Notes under the pieces: generated by a model
What the model was told of the DNA's origin: nothing
What the model saw: only the letters and a program-made list of their open reading frames with translations
The model's database searches: none
Program-made: the position numbers and the translations under genes
Source: a virus
IMG/VR virus record: IMGVR_UViG_3300011115_000461
Coordinates: 1-37,177 of that record
Direction: 5' to 3' (one strand)
DNA: 37,177 nucleotides
Shown: positions 30,125 to 37,084 of the stretch, piece after piece
How positions within the stretch are numbered: position 1 is the first letter of the stretch
Layout: each line of letters opens with the position of its first letter

Positions 30125-30803
30125 GGAAATCGCAGCGGCACTGGCCGCACCATTCACCGGCACAGACCTAAAGACGCGCCCAGGGCGTGGCGGCATGACC
30201 TTCACCTACGCCGACGCGCGAGCCGTAGCTCAGCGCCTTGACGATGTGCTGGGTCTGGCTGGCTGGCAGTTTGAGGTCAAGGTCGCTGACGCGCAGCGCT
30301 TTGTCGTACACGGCACGCTGATCGCCGTCATTGATGGCGTGACCACCGTCCGACAGGACTTTGGCTATCCAAACAGCGCGCAGGATGACGAGCCGTATAA
30401 GTCGGCCGCCAGTGACGCTCTGCGGCGCTGTGCAGCTCAGTTGGGCGTGGGTAGGTCTCTCTACTCGTCTGGCACGCAAACGAGCCTCTCCGTGGCTCCT
30501 AGGGCGGTCTCCGTTGATTCTGTGAGCCAGTCTCAGCCTTCCGTCCTAAGCACGGATGTGGCCGTAGCAGCCGCAATGCTGTTCGCAGAGGGCGAATGCC
30601 CAGACCACCGCACCGCATGGCAGTTCAAGCCTGCCGGTGTGAGCAAGGCTGGCAAGGCGTACAACGCCTTCTACGCCTGCGGCGGCAAGACCGACGGCCA
30701 GTTCTGCAAGCGCAAGCCGAGCATCGCCTGGGTGAACGCGCAGACGCAGCCAAGCGGCGAGCCTGAGCGCAGCGAGATCGACCTAGAGTCGCTGCCGTTC
30801 TAG
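30117..30803 (+). CDS. Rad52/Rad22-type single-strand annealing protein (block B copy)
   Basis: 228-residue homologue of the protein at 2397. The core is strongly conserved (GMTFTYADARAVAQRLDDV, WQFEVKV, RQDFGYPNSAQDDEP, SDALRRCAAQLGVGRSLY), the linker is different and shorter, and the C-terminal metal-like region keeps spaced Cys/His residues (ECPDHR, YACGG, FCKRK) and the ESLPF end. AGGAGG precedes the ATG. Unlike copy A, it is followed by a noncoding stretch with two hairpins rather than by endonuclease VII. Confidence 0.85.
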   Translation: MSKEIAAALAAPFTGTDLKTRPGRGGMTFTYADARAVAQRLDDVLGLAGWQFEVKVADAQRFVVHGTLIAVIDGVTTVRQDFGYPNSAQDDEPYKSAASDALRRCAAQLGVGRSLYSSGTQTSLSVAPRAVSVDSVSQSQPSVLSTDVAVAAAMLFAEGECPDHRTAWQFKPAGVSKAGKAYNAFYACGGKTDGQFCKRKPSIAWVNAQTQPSGEPERSEIDLESLPF

Positions 30804-30808
30804 TCAAC

Positions 30809-30888
30809 GCGGCGAGTGGTGGCTGAATACGCCGCTCGTCGCATCATCTACGGCTGGGAGAGACTGGCGACCTCCACCTCTCCCAGCC
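30809..30888 (+). terminator. Tandem hairpins after the Rad52-like gene
   Basis: Two inverted repeats follow the stop: GCGGCG/CGCCGC (30809-30814 with 30830-30835) and a strong 11-bp stem GGCTGGGAGAG/CTCTCCCAGCC (30852-30862 with 30878-30888, 15-base loop). There is no T-run. They may terminate or attenuate the first block B transcript or mark an mRNA processing point. Block A has no such gap because the endonuclease VII gene sits there. Confidence 0.6.
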
Positions 30889-30907
30889 ACTAACACAGGA
30901 GGACACG

Positions 30908-31342
30908 ATGGTTTGGTTCAAGTGGGTAGCAAACGCACACCGAGACGCGGAAATCTCGGCGCTGACTGATACGCAGTTCCGCGCGTTCATCACGATCATT
31001 GGAGAGGTGAAGCTGCTCCGCTCCGGCGGTGTCTTCAAGAACCGACAGCACCTCAAGACGGTCATTGGCGCACGCCTGTTTAGGGGTGTGGAAGGACTGT
31101 TGAAAAGTGGTCTCCTGACCGAATCTGGAGACGGAGTCATTGCCGTCTCAAACTATTCTCGCTATCAAGTCGACCCCACCTCGACCTCTCGTGGACAAAA
31201 GTACCGAGATCAAAAGAGGGGTAGGTTGACGGACAGAGAAAGAGAAGGAGAGAGAGAAGAGAATAGAACCCCTATATCCCCTAAGCGCTCTGGCTCTGGA
31301 CGGCTCACGCCGCTAAACGAGATTCTTGGAGTAAAGCGCTAA
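30908..31342 (+). CDS. Winged-helix-like protein, possible replication organiser (block B copy)
   Basis: 144-residue homologue of the protein at 3480. It shares WFKWVANAHRDAEI, TQFRAFITII, LLKSGLLTESGDGVIAVSN, YQVDPTS and a C-terminal TPLNEILG. The middle tail is again Arg/Glu-rich (DREREGEREE) and encoded by an AG-rich tract (31235-31264). GGAGGACACG precedes the ATG. Conservation of the two ends, with a variable charged tail between, fits a DNA-binding domain plus a partner-binding peptide. Confidence 0.6.
   Translation: MVWFKWVANAHRDAEISALTDTQFRAFITIIGEVKLLRSGGVFKNRQHLKTVIGARLFRGVEGLLKSGLLTESGDGVIAVSNYSRYQVDPTSTSRGQKYRDQKRGRLTDREREGEREENRTPISPKRSGSGRLTPLNEILGVKR
31235..31264 (+). repeat. 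AG-rich homopurine tract (block B)
   Basis: An uninterrupted run of A and G mirrors the tract at 3821-3853 in the block A homologue. Keeping it in two copies with otherwise shifted codon choices suggests that either the Arg/Glu peptide or the DNA itself matters. Confidence 0.45.
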
Positions 31343-31752
31343 TGAGGATACGGATGGAGAACCCTTCGGTGCGAGCGCTCATGCAACGAGAGCGACGAGC
31401 CAAGGAGACTCCAGAGGAACGAGCTGTGAGGGTATTGAAGTACACGCTCTACAACCATCGCATGACGATGGAGCAATACACGGCCTTGAGGGTGGCACAG
31501 GCTGACCGGTGCGGAGCGTGCAGGGAGCCGCTCCTCTTCGGTGAGCCAAGAGCGGTGACGGTCGATCACGATCCGCGCTGCTGCCAGTACGCAGGGCTGG
31601 GAACTCGTAGGACAAAGGGTCAGCCGATCTCGTGCGGCAAGTGCGTCAGGGCGCTGCTCTGCGGACCATGCAACCGAGCGGTGGGATTCCTTGAGCGCTA
31701 CCCACAGCGCGTGCATATGTGGATGGACTATGTCAGGAGGGTAAGCAAGTGA
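31342..31752 (+). CDS. Recombination endonuclease VII-like (block B copy)
   Basis: 136-residue homologue of the gene at 3122, longer by an insertion. Metal and active-site elements are CGAC, VTVDHDPRCCQYAG, CGKCVRALLCGPCNRAVGF. The extra segment between His and the second Cys pair (GLGTRRTKGQPISCGKC) adds two cysteines and may add a second zinc site. It lies after the winged-helix gene, the reverse of block A. The ATG overlaps the previous stop (TAATG), and its stop overlaps the kinase GTG. Confidence 0.8.
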   Translation: MRIRMENPSVRALMQRERRAKETPEERAVRVLKYTLYNHRMTMEQYTALRVAQADRCGACREPLLFGEPRAVTVDHDPRCCQYAGLGTRRTKGQPISCGKCVRALLCGPCNRAVGFLERYPQRVHMWMDYVRRVSK

Positions 31753-32342
31753 ACATCGCATTCGTAGGACCACAAGGATCTGGTAAGTCAACGCTCGCAG
31801 CGATGCTGGAGCAGCGGCGCGTGCATCCGTACACGGTGCTGCCAATCGCGGAGACGATCCGCACCATCGCAGCACTCGGATACGGAGAGGACTTCGACAA
31901 GAGCAAGCGCTACAGCCAGCGCCGCATGGGGCTGGACATTGAGGTCTCTGGCCGCGAGATCCTCCAAGACATTGGCGCGCAGCTGCGCGAACTGGATGCC
32001 ACCTTCTGGATCAAGGCGTGGCACTCGGAGTACCTGAAGATCAAGACTGCCGGTCGGCTGGTCGTAGTGGACGATGTCCGACTGCCACTGGAGGCGCACT
32101 ACCTCAGGGCGCATATTCCTGGGATCGTCATCGTGCGAGTCTTCGCCTCTGCCGATGCTCGGACGGCTCGCCGTGGCGTGTTACAAGGCACGAGCGATGT
32201 GACCGAGTTCGGCTACTTGCAGACCGAGTATGACTTGCAGATCGATACGACAGACTTGACAGCCGACCAGTCTTACGCAATCCTCAGGAAGCACATGGTG
32301 AATAACGGTCTATGGCAGTCATCCTATGAGGAGGAATCGTGA
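31749..32342 (+). CDS. Deoxynucleoside monophosphate kinase-like (block B copy)
   Basis: 197-residue homologue of 4273-4833. The P-loop GPQGSGKST lies at residues 6-14, followed by EILQDIGAQLRELDATFW, VVVDDVRLPLEAHYL and ARTARRGVLQGTSD. GTG 31749 starts in the stop of the endonuclease VII gene; AGGAGGG is 9 bases upstream. It would make dNDPs for replication. The region between P-loop and EILQDIG is a little longer than in copy A. Confidence 0.8.
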   Translation: MNIAFVGPQGSGKSTLAAMLEQRRVHPYTVLPIAETIRTIAALGYGEDFDKSKRYSQRRMGLDIEVSGREILQDIGAQLRELDATFWIKAWHSEYLKIKTAGRLVVVDDVRLPLEAHYLRAHIPGIVIVRVFASADARTARRGVLQGTSDVTEFGYLQTEYDLQIDTTDLTADQSYAILRKHMVNNGLWQSSYEEES

Positions 32343-32554
32343 GCAATACAGACTTGACCGAACTAGAGACGCGCGCGGCGCAGCTCGGCTATCACTACGA
32401 CGGCCTGATCCGCGTTGGTGAACCAGCGATCTGGACAATCGTGCTGACAGATACGGCCGGCACGGAACTGACCTTCCAAGCGCCAACGATTGAGGGCGCA
32501 ATCGAGGTTGCCAATGATCGGATGGCGCTGCTATCTGGGCTGGCTGACCTATGA
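32339..32554 (+). CDS. Conserved small protein h1 (block B copy)
   Basis: 71-residue homologue of 4833-5027. It shares the N-terminal helix (LETRAAQLGYHYDGLIRVG), the central strands (WTIVLTDTAGTELTF) and the helix (IEGAIEVANDRMALL). GTG 32339 follows GAGGAG and overlaps the kinase stop. Same position, same fold pattern, unknown function. Confidence 0.7.
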   Translation: MSNTDLTELETRAAQLGYHYDGLIRVGEPAIWTIVLTDTAGTELTFQAPTIEGAIEVANDRMALLSGLADL

Positions 32555-32736
32555 GCGCCTTTGACTATCTCGGCGCAACGCTGATCGTCATCAACTCTGC
32601 GCTCTTTCTCGTGGTCTTCGCTAGTGTTCCTATCGCAATCAAGCGCGGCACAGGAACTGCTGCGTCGCTGATCTACCTGCTCACCACGGCAGCGACAGTG
32701 GTCTGGATCTGGAGGGCGCTCGCATGGCAGGCGTAA
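32551..32736 (+). CDS. Small two-helix membrane protein (block B copy)
   Basis: 61-residue homologue of 5024-5206. It has two membrane helices (ATLIVINSALFLVVFASVPI and SLIYLLTTAATVVWIW) joined by a basic Gly-rich turn (KRGTGT). The overlap pattern with both neighbours is the same as in block A, including the overlap into the following Cys protein. Role unknown. Confidence 0.7.
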   Translation: MSAFDYLGATLIVINSALFLVVFASVPIAIKRGTGTAASLIYLLTTAATVVWIWRALAWQA

Positions 32737-32915
32737 AGACCAAGCGCGGCGGAGCCGCTAAGCCGCCGGTATGGACGGTGACCGACTGCACCGAGTGCGG
32801 CAAGGTCATTGACTACACCGACCCTAAGCGGCAGGTGTTCCCTGGCCAGCGCGTGCTGGTCATCACCGAGAAGAGCCGACGCTTTGAGTGGCGGCACAAG
32901 GGCTGCGTGAAATGA
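32724..32915 (+). CDS. Small Cys/His zinc-site protein (block B copy)
   Basis: 63-residue homologue of 5194-5379. VKTKRGG at the start, CTECG near residue 19 and WRHKGC at the end keep the likely zinc ligands. The middle is basic. ATG 32724 lies inside the preceding membrane-protein gene. Probably a small binding protein; function unknown. Confidence 0.7.
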   Translation: MAGVKTKRGGAAKPPVWTVTDCTECGKVIDYTDPKRQVFPGQRVLVITEKSRRFEWRHKGCVK

Positions 32916-33202
32916 GCCAGATCGAGATCCTTGCCTCCGAGCTGGATGACGGCATTCGGTGTGTGCAAGAGGGCGCAGATGCCTGGTGCTATGACCCTGC
33001 TATCGGTAGGCAGTTCGCCAAGTTGAGCATCCGCTACACGGATGCCATCGCGCCAGAGGGCTGGTTCTTCCTCAACGAGCATATCTTCAACCGGCGCACG
33101 ATCCTTGACCTCATCAAGGCTGGACACTTGGAGATTCAGGAGTCAGCCTTTACCCTGTCCGACGGTGGCCAGGCACGACTAGCACGGCTGGTCAGAAAGT
33201 GA
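32912..33202 (+). CDS. Conserved protein h2 (block B copy)
   Basis: 96-residue homologue of 5376-5663. ATG 32912 overlaps the previous stop; the in-frame start at 32888 lies inside that gene. Conserved blocks are CVQEGADAWC, IRYTDAIAPEGWFFL, TILDLIKAG and FTLSDGGQARLARLV. Unknown function; always directly upstream of the resolvase-like gene in both modules. Confidence 0.7.
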   Translation: MSQIEILASELDDGIRCVQEGADAWCYDPAIGRQFAKLSIRYTDAIAPEGWFFLNEHIFNRRTILDLIKAGHLEIQESAFTLSDGGQARLARLVRK

Positions 33203-33567
33203 GCAAGATGAGCGACCTAGATATCGATCAGCAGAACGCTGAGAAGTCCAAGCGCGGCAAGCGCGCACGCAACAAGGGCAACGCCTTTGAGCGCGAGGTG
33301 GCGGAGAAGCTCGGCGGAGTCCGAGTCGGCCAGTACGGCGGCAAGACCGATGTGCAGTCGGACTGGATCGTCGCGCAGTGCAAGGTGGGCAACGGCTCCT
33401 ACTCGGAGCGCTACGACGGCTGGCTCCGCTCGGTGAAGGGCAACGCCAATCAGATCGCCGCACTCGTCGTAGGTGACGCACCTGGACCAGGCACGAAGCG
33501 TCGCACAATGATCGTCCTTGACTTTGAGGACTTCGTTGAGCTGCTCAACACTGAAGACCATGCATAG
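33199..33567 (+). CDS. Holliday-junction-resolvase-like PD-(D/E)XK protein (block B copy)
   Basis: 122-residue homologue of 5663-6037. It shows ARNKGNAFEREVAEKLGG, then GGKTDVQSDWIVAQCKVGNG. The active-site Glu of E-x-K is Gln here as in copy A. It ends in FDFEDFVELL. GTG 33199 overlaps the previous stop; ATG 33208 is an alternative. It probably cuts branched DNA; the shared Gln suggests that activity tolerates it or that the protein binds without cutting. Confidence 0.75.
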   Translation: MSKMSDLDIDQQNAEKSKRGKRARNKGNAFEREVAEKLGGVRVGQYGGKTDVQSDWIVAQCKVGNGSYSERYDGWLRSVKGNANQIAALVVGDAPGPGTKRRTMIVLDFEDFVELLNTEDHA

Positions 33568-34153
33568 GGATGACCTGACCCTGCTGCGCGCAGGGTTCGC
33601 CAAGACCTTTGAGCCGCACCTAGGCAAGAGCAAGCGCTGGTCAGCATTCCAGTTCATCGCTGACATCGTCATCGCTCGCTCGTTCAACCAGCCCACGATC
33701 ATCGTTGAGACCGGCTGCGCTCGGCAGGCTGGCAACTGGAACGGTGACGGCCAGTCCACCGTAGTCTGGTCATGGCTTGCTGGTCAGTGCGACGGCTTCC
33801 TCTACTCGGTAGACATCAACCCAGAGAACATTGAGACCGCGCGCACGCTCTCGCCATCCGCACGGCTCACCGTCGGAGACTCGGTCACCTACCTGCGCGC
33901 CTTCCACGACGCACCAAGCATCTCGCTGCTGTACCTAGACTCATTCGACTACAAGGTTGGCGACCTTGCCTCCGCAGAACATCACCTGCGCGAGCTGCAA
34001 GCGATCTACGACCGCCTGCCTACTGACTGCCTGATCGCCATTGACGACTGCATTACACCTACCGAGGGCAAGGGTGCGCTCGTCCGGCAATGGCTCGCGG
34101 AGCGTGGCAATCTTCCTGTCATGGAAGGCTATGTCACGGTATGGCTCAAGTAG
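33560..34153 (+). CDS. Class I SAM-dependent methyltransferase-like (block B copy)
   Basis: 197-residue homologue of 7156-7725. Motif I is IVETGCARQAGNWNGDG, then SVDINPENIETA, VGDSVTYLRAF, LLYLDSFDYK and CLIAIDDCI. ATG 33560 overlaps the end of the resolvase-like gene; the upstream in-frame start lies inside it. In this module it precedes rather than follows the RlpA-like gene. Likely target: a sugar or small molecule linked to the glycosyltransferase pathway (inference). Confidence 0.7.
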   Translation: MHRDDLTLLRAGFAKTFEPHLGKSKRWSAFQFIADIVIARSFNQPTIIVETGCARQAGNWNGDGQSTVVWSWLAGQCDGFLYSVDINPENIETARTLSPSARLTVGDSVTYLRAFHDAPSISLLYLDSFDYKVGDLASAEHHLRELQAIYDRLPTDCLIAIDDCITPTEGKGALVRQWLAERGNLPVMEGYVTVWLK

Positions 34154-34638
34154 TCTCGCTCCTGCTAGGGCTGACTCTCCTGACTGGCTCAGGAGGACCG
34201 AGCCTGACACCGCGCGGTGTTCCCACCGAGGGAGTCGCCACCTGGTACGGCGCGCACTGCCCCAAAGGCGTGACCAACTTTGGACGCGTTGACACCTGCA
34301 CTCCGTACCTCACCAAGGAGCAAGGTGGCCGTGGTGGTGAGCGCGTCATGTATGCCGCCGTGGCAGCCTTTTCTTATTACGCGAAACCGTATACACTCCG
34401 CGTCTGTAGGGCAGATCAGCCGACTCGCTGTGTGACCGTCGTGGTCAGGGATGAGTGCGCTGGTCTCTGTAGGAGGGATCTCAAGAAACCGTGGACAAGT
34501 CAGAGCAGAGCCATCGACCTAAGTCCAGCCGCGTTCTCTCAACTCGCGCCGCTCGGCAGAGGCGTGCTGGCGGTGACCATCAGGGAACTACCAGAGAGCA
34601 GCGAGAGTTTCAGCAGGCTTGTGCTGCGTGGTCGCTGA
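34141..34638 (+). CDS. RlpA-like double-psi beta-barrel protein, exported (block B copy)
   Basis: 165-residue homologue of 6099-6524 with a signal-like N-terminus (AQVVSLLLGLTLLTGSG), GVATWYGAHCP, YAKPYTLRVCRADQ, VTVVVRDECAGLC and IDLSPAAFSQLA. Relative to copy A it has an inserted Gly/Arg-rich loop and a longer tail. ATG 34141 overlaps the end of the methyltransferase. A cell-wall role outside the membrane is likely. The last 148 bases are overlapped by another frame. Confidence 0.75.
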   Translation: MAQVVSLLLGLTLLTGSGGPSLTPRGVPTEGVATWYGAHCPKGVTNFGRVDTCTPYLTKEQGGRGGERVMYAAVAAFSYYAKPYTLRVCRADQPTRCVTVVVRDECAGLCRRDLKKPWTSQSRAIDLSPAAFSQLAPLGRGVLAVTIRELPESSESFSRLVLRGR

Positions 34639-34829
34639 AGCTGGATGTCAAACTCAATGCGCTGTTCAACCTCATGCCGCAGTTCGGCAAGAGCATCCAC
34701 TGGGCGCGAGAGCGCTACTACGGTGGCACCTTCGTCACCGATGCCGACCTCTACTGGATCAATGACCGCCTCAACGATGAGAGCGAGATCGAACACTCCG
34801 CCAAGTTGCAGCGCACGCCGCTGCGGTAG
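34491..34829 (+). CDS. Unknown protein overlapping the end of the RlpA-like gene
   Basis: 112-residue frame from GTG 34491. The part beyond the RlpA stop (SLKLDVKLNALFNLMPQ, HWARERYYGGTF, ADLYWINDRLND) looks like a genuine helical protein. No start codon lies between 34491 and the RlpA stop, so it either starts deep inside the RlpA gene (148-base overlap) or is reached by a -1 shift from it. No homologue in block A. The start is uncertain. Confidence 0.4.
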   Translation: MDKSEQSHRPKSSRVLSTRAARQRRAGGDHQGTTREQREFQQACAAWSLKLDVKLNALFNLMPQFGKSIHWARERYYGGTFVTDADLYWINDRLNDESEIEHSAKLQRTPLR

Positions 34830-35129
34830 ATCTCATGTGCCGCGTGTGCGCTGGTGATGAAGACACCACGCCATCCTGCTGGGATCGCACCTGTCCTCCT
34901 GCGATCAGTATCGCCGCTCCCATTGAGAGGAGCCAAGTGATGCGATACGATCTGCGAGCGACCGCGCGCCTTGTGGTGCTGCGGTCTCTCTCCCTGCCGG
35001 TGGTGTCCTCCCATCGGCAGGGGCTACTCTGGGGCAGCGTAGACGCTCGCACGACCATCATGGCTATTGCCGGTCAGCGAGGTACGAGTGGTGCGACTCC
35101 ACTCCTGCTCCACCACTACTGGAGGGCGA
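34830..35129 (+). other. 300-base stretch without a firm gene
   Basis: Between the previous frame and the metallopeptidase. A frame from ATG 34835 to TAA 35137 begins with cysteines (MCRVCAGDED, SCWDRTC) like a zinc knuckle, but it has no ribosome site, and its second half runs through the conserved hairpin at 34992-35022, so I do not call it a gene. GAGAGGAG at about 34925 stands before GTG/ATG codons without a convincing product. No tRNA seen. Confidence 0.4.
34992..35022 (+). promoter_or_regulatory. Conserved RNA hairpin before the metallopeptidase (block B)
   Basis: CCCTGCCG pairs with CGGCAGGG, extended by a G-T pair, around the 13-base loop TGGTGTCCTCCCA. It matches the block A hairpin at 7766-7796 in stem sequence, loop length and 11 of 13 loop bases, although the surrounding DNA is unrelated. 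The loop CCTCC is complementary to GGAGG at 35121-35125 of the next gene. Confidence 0.55.
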
Positions 35130-35534
35130 ATGGCTAAGCAGGACAAGTTCACGCAGCTCCGAGGCTGGCTCTCGGATGCACAGGTACTCCTAGGGCTTGA
35201 CCACTGGGAGATCACCGTCGTAGAGGCCGCAGCCGATGTAGATGCCTGGGCAGATATTGAGGCACACCCTCAGCAGCCCACCGCCGACTTGCGCGTCTCG
35301 TTCGACTTCTGGAAGCAGGCTCCTGAGAAGCAGCGCCTGATCCTCTGCCACGAGTTGATGCACCTAGTGGTCTCTCGCTATGCGCGCATCTCCGAGAACC
35401 TAGAAGACGCACTCGGCGCACTGGCATGGGCAGTCATTGAGCCGCAGCTAGAGGACGCGGAAGAGCGAGCGGTTGAGCATATGGCGCGCATCGTCGCTCC
35501 CTATCTCATCGTGCCGAACTTCCCTAAGGCGTGA
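35130..35534 (+). CDS. Small HELMH zinc metallopeptidase-like protein (block B copy)
   Basis: 134-residue homologue of 7824-8228. The zinc motif is LILCHELMHLV, preceded by ADLRVSFDFWKQAPEKQR; the N-terminal half has ITVVEAAADVDAWADI. ATG 35130 follows TGGAGGG; the longer in-frame start at 35067 is upstream of that site. It overlaps the HNH start, unlike copy A. The target protein is unknown. Confidence 0.7.
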   Translation: MAKQDKFTQLRGWLSDAQVLLGLDHWEITVVEAAADVDAWADIEAHPQQPTADLRVSFDFWKQAPEKQRLILCHELMHLVVSRYARISENLEDALGALAWAVIEPQLEDAEERAVEHMARIVAPYLIVPNFPKA

Positions 35535-35860
35535 GAGCGCAACGACCGTGCCTGACCTGCGGCGTACTCACGACCTACGGCAACCGCTGCAATGTCTGTG
35601 GTCCACGCAAGGCGACCGAGTGGGCGAAGAATCGCGGACCATCTCCGTACCGGTCAGCCGACTGGCGGAGGCTCTCGGCACAGAAGCGCAAGGAGGTTCC
35701 CTACTGCGAGATCTGCGGCCAGCGAGACGGCAACCCAAGCAACCCACTCACCGCAGACCATATCCAGCCTCTCAGCCAGGGCGGTGCGTTGATCGTGCCG
35801 ACCTTCATGCTGCGGACGCTGTGTAGGGTCTGTCACGGCAAGATCACCAAGCATAAGTAG
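35531..35860 (+). CDS. HNH endonuclease (block B copy)
   Basis: 109-residue homologue of 8608-8919. It shows CLTCG, YCEICG, LTADHIQPLSQGG, and LCRVCHGKITKH. The active-site His pair is intact. A short insertion (RDGNPSNP) separates the second knuckle from the catalytic strand. GTG 35531 overlaps the metallopeptidase stop. Confidence 0.85.
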   Translation: MRAQRPCLTCGVLTTYGNRCNVCGPRKATEWAKNRGPSPYRSADWRRLSAQKRKEVPYCEICGQRDGNPSNPLTADHIQPLSQGGALIVPTFMLRTLCRVCHGKITKHK

Positions 35861-35869
35861 GAGGATTCA

Positions 35870-37084
35870 ATGAGCAAGCCGATCATCATCGTGAGCAACA
35901 CCCCAGTCGCGCCGACTGGCTACGGTCAGCAGACCAAGCAACTGGCACAACGCATTAAGGCGGACGGCATTCCTGTCGGTGTCTCGGCCAACTATGGCGC
36001 TCCGACCAACATGGAGGTTGAGGGCATCCAGGTATTCGCCGAGGGGCTGATCAAGTATGCCAACGACTCAGGACCAGAGAACATCGCTATGGCCGCCTCA
36101 CAGGGTGGCTTTGGCATCACGCTGTTCGATGTGTGGGTGGCGATCAACGAGGCGTACCACAGCCTCCCTATCGTCGCGTGGGTGCCAATCGACCACGACC
36201 CTGTGCCGCCGCGCGTCGCGGAGTGGTGCATCAAGGGTGGCAACAAGCTCATCGTGGCAATGAGCAAGCATGGCGAGCAGGCACTCTTGAAGGCAGGCGT
36301 ACCACGCGACCGACTGGTCTATATCCCACACGCCATTGATACCAAGATCTGGACTGCGGATGGACCGACCTGCCGCGATGTCCTACGCGTGCCGGAGGAT
36401 GCCCACCTGACCGTGATCACCGCCATGAACAAGGGCAAGCGCAAGTCATTTCCTGAGATGTTGAAGGCGTGGTCGCTCTTCGCCGCAGCGCACAAGGATG
36501 CCTACCTGTACCTGCACACCGACCGCTTCGGTCACCTGGACGGCATCAACCTGATCCCTGTCCTCAAGGCCGTCGGCGCTCCAGAGGATCGCATTCGCTG
36601 GGTGAACAGCAGCCAGATGCGTGCAGGCATCGCAGCCGAGACGCTCGCCAGCATCATGCGCTCCGCCGATGTGCTGCTCTTGGCTTCACGCGGTGAGGGC
36701 TTTGGTATCCCTGTGATCGAGGCACAGGCAGTCGGTACGCCTGTCATCGTCACCGACTGGACGGCACAGCCGGAGTTGGTGAGGGATCACGGCTACATTG
36801 CTGACGGTCAGGAAGACTGGGATGAGATGCAGGAGTCCTACTGGAAGATCCCTCATGTCGGTCATATCTTGCAGGGGCTGGAGAACAACTACACCGACAC
36901 CAAGAGCGGCCGTGTAGATCGCAAGGCGCTCGCTGCCAAGATGTTTGAGTACGACGCTGACTATGTCTACACAACCAAGTGGCAGCCACTCTTCGCCGAC
37001 ATCTTCATCGGCAAGATCCGCCTAGGCGTACCGGCAGAGCAGCCAGTCGCACTGAACCGCGCACAGCGGAGGAAGGCTAAGTGA
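35870..37084 (+). CDS. GT4-type glycosyltransferase (block B copy)
   Basis: 404-residue homologue of 8938-10149. It shows PTGYGQQTKQLAQRI, VAWVPIDHDP, LVYIPHAIDTKIW, and the signature GEGFGIPVIEAQAVGTPVIV. The C-terminus ends in LNRAQRRKAK, close to the LNRAQRRATK end of copy A. GTAGGAGG precedes the ATG. Here the gene is followed at once by an overlapping small gene, whereas copy A is followed by the junction. Confidence 0.9.
   Translation: MSKPIIIVSNTPVAPTGYGQQTKQLAQRIKADGIPVGVSANYGAPTNMEVEGIQVFAEGLIKYANDSGPENIAMAASQGGFGITLFDVWVAINEAYHSLPIVAWVPIDHDPVPPRVAEWCIKGGNKLIVAMSKHGEQALLKAGVPRDRLVYIPHAIDTKIWTADGPTCRDVLRVPEDAHLTVITAMNKGKRKSFPEMLKAWSLFAAAHKDAYLYLHTDRFGHLDGINLIPVLKAVGAPEDRIRWVNSSQMRAGIAAETLASIMRSADVLLLASRGEGFGIPVIEAQAVGTPVIVTDWTAQPELVRDHGYIADGQEDWDEMQESYWKIPHVGHILQGLENNYTDTKSGRVDRKALAAKMFEYDADYVYTTKWQPLFADIFIGKIRLGVPAEQPVALNRAQRRKAK

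Noticed and set aside
34835-35137. Cys-rich 100-residue frame before the metallopeptidase
   Set aside because: No ribosome site, and its second half coincides with the conserved hairpin and reads like untranslated sequence.
1-37084. Window as a circular genome read past its start, making block B simply block A again
   Set aside because: The copies differ throughout, with different gene order in places, different insertions and opposite GATC/ACGT behaviour.
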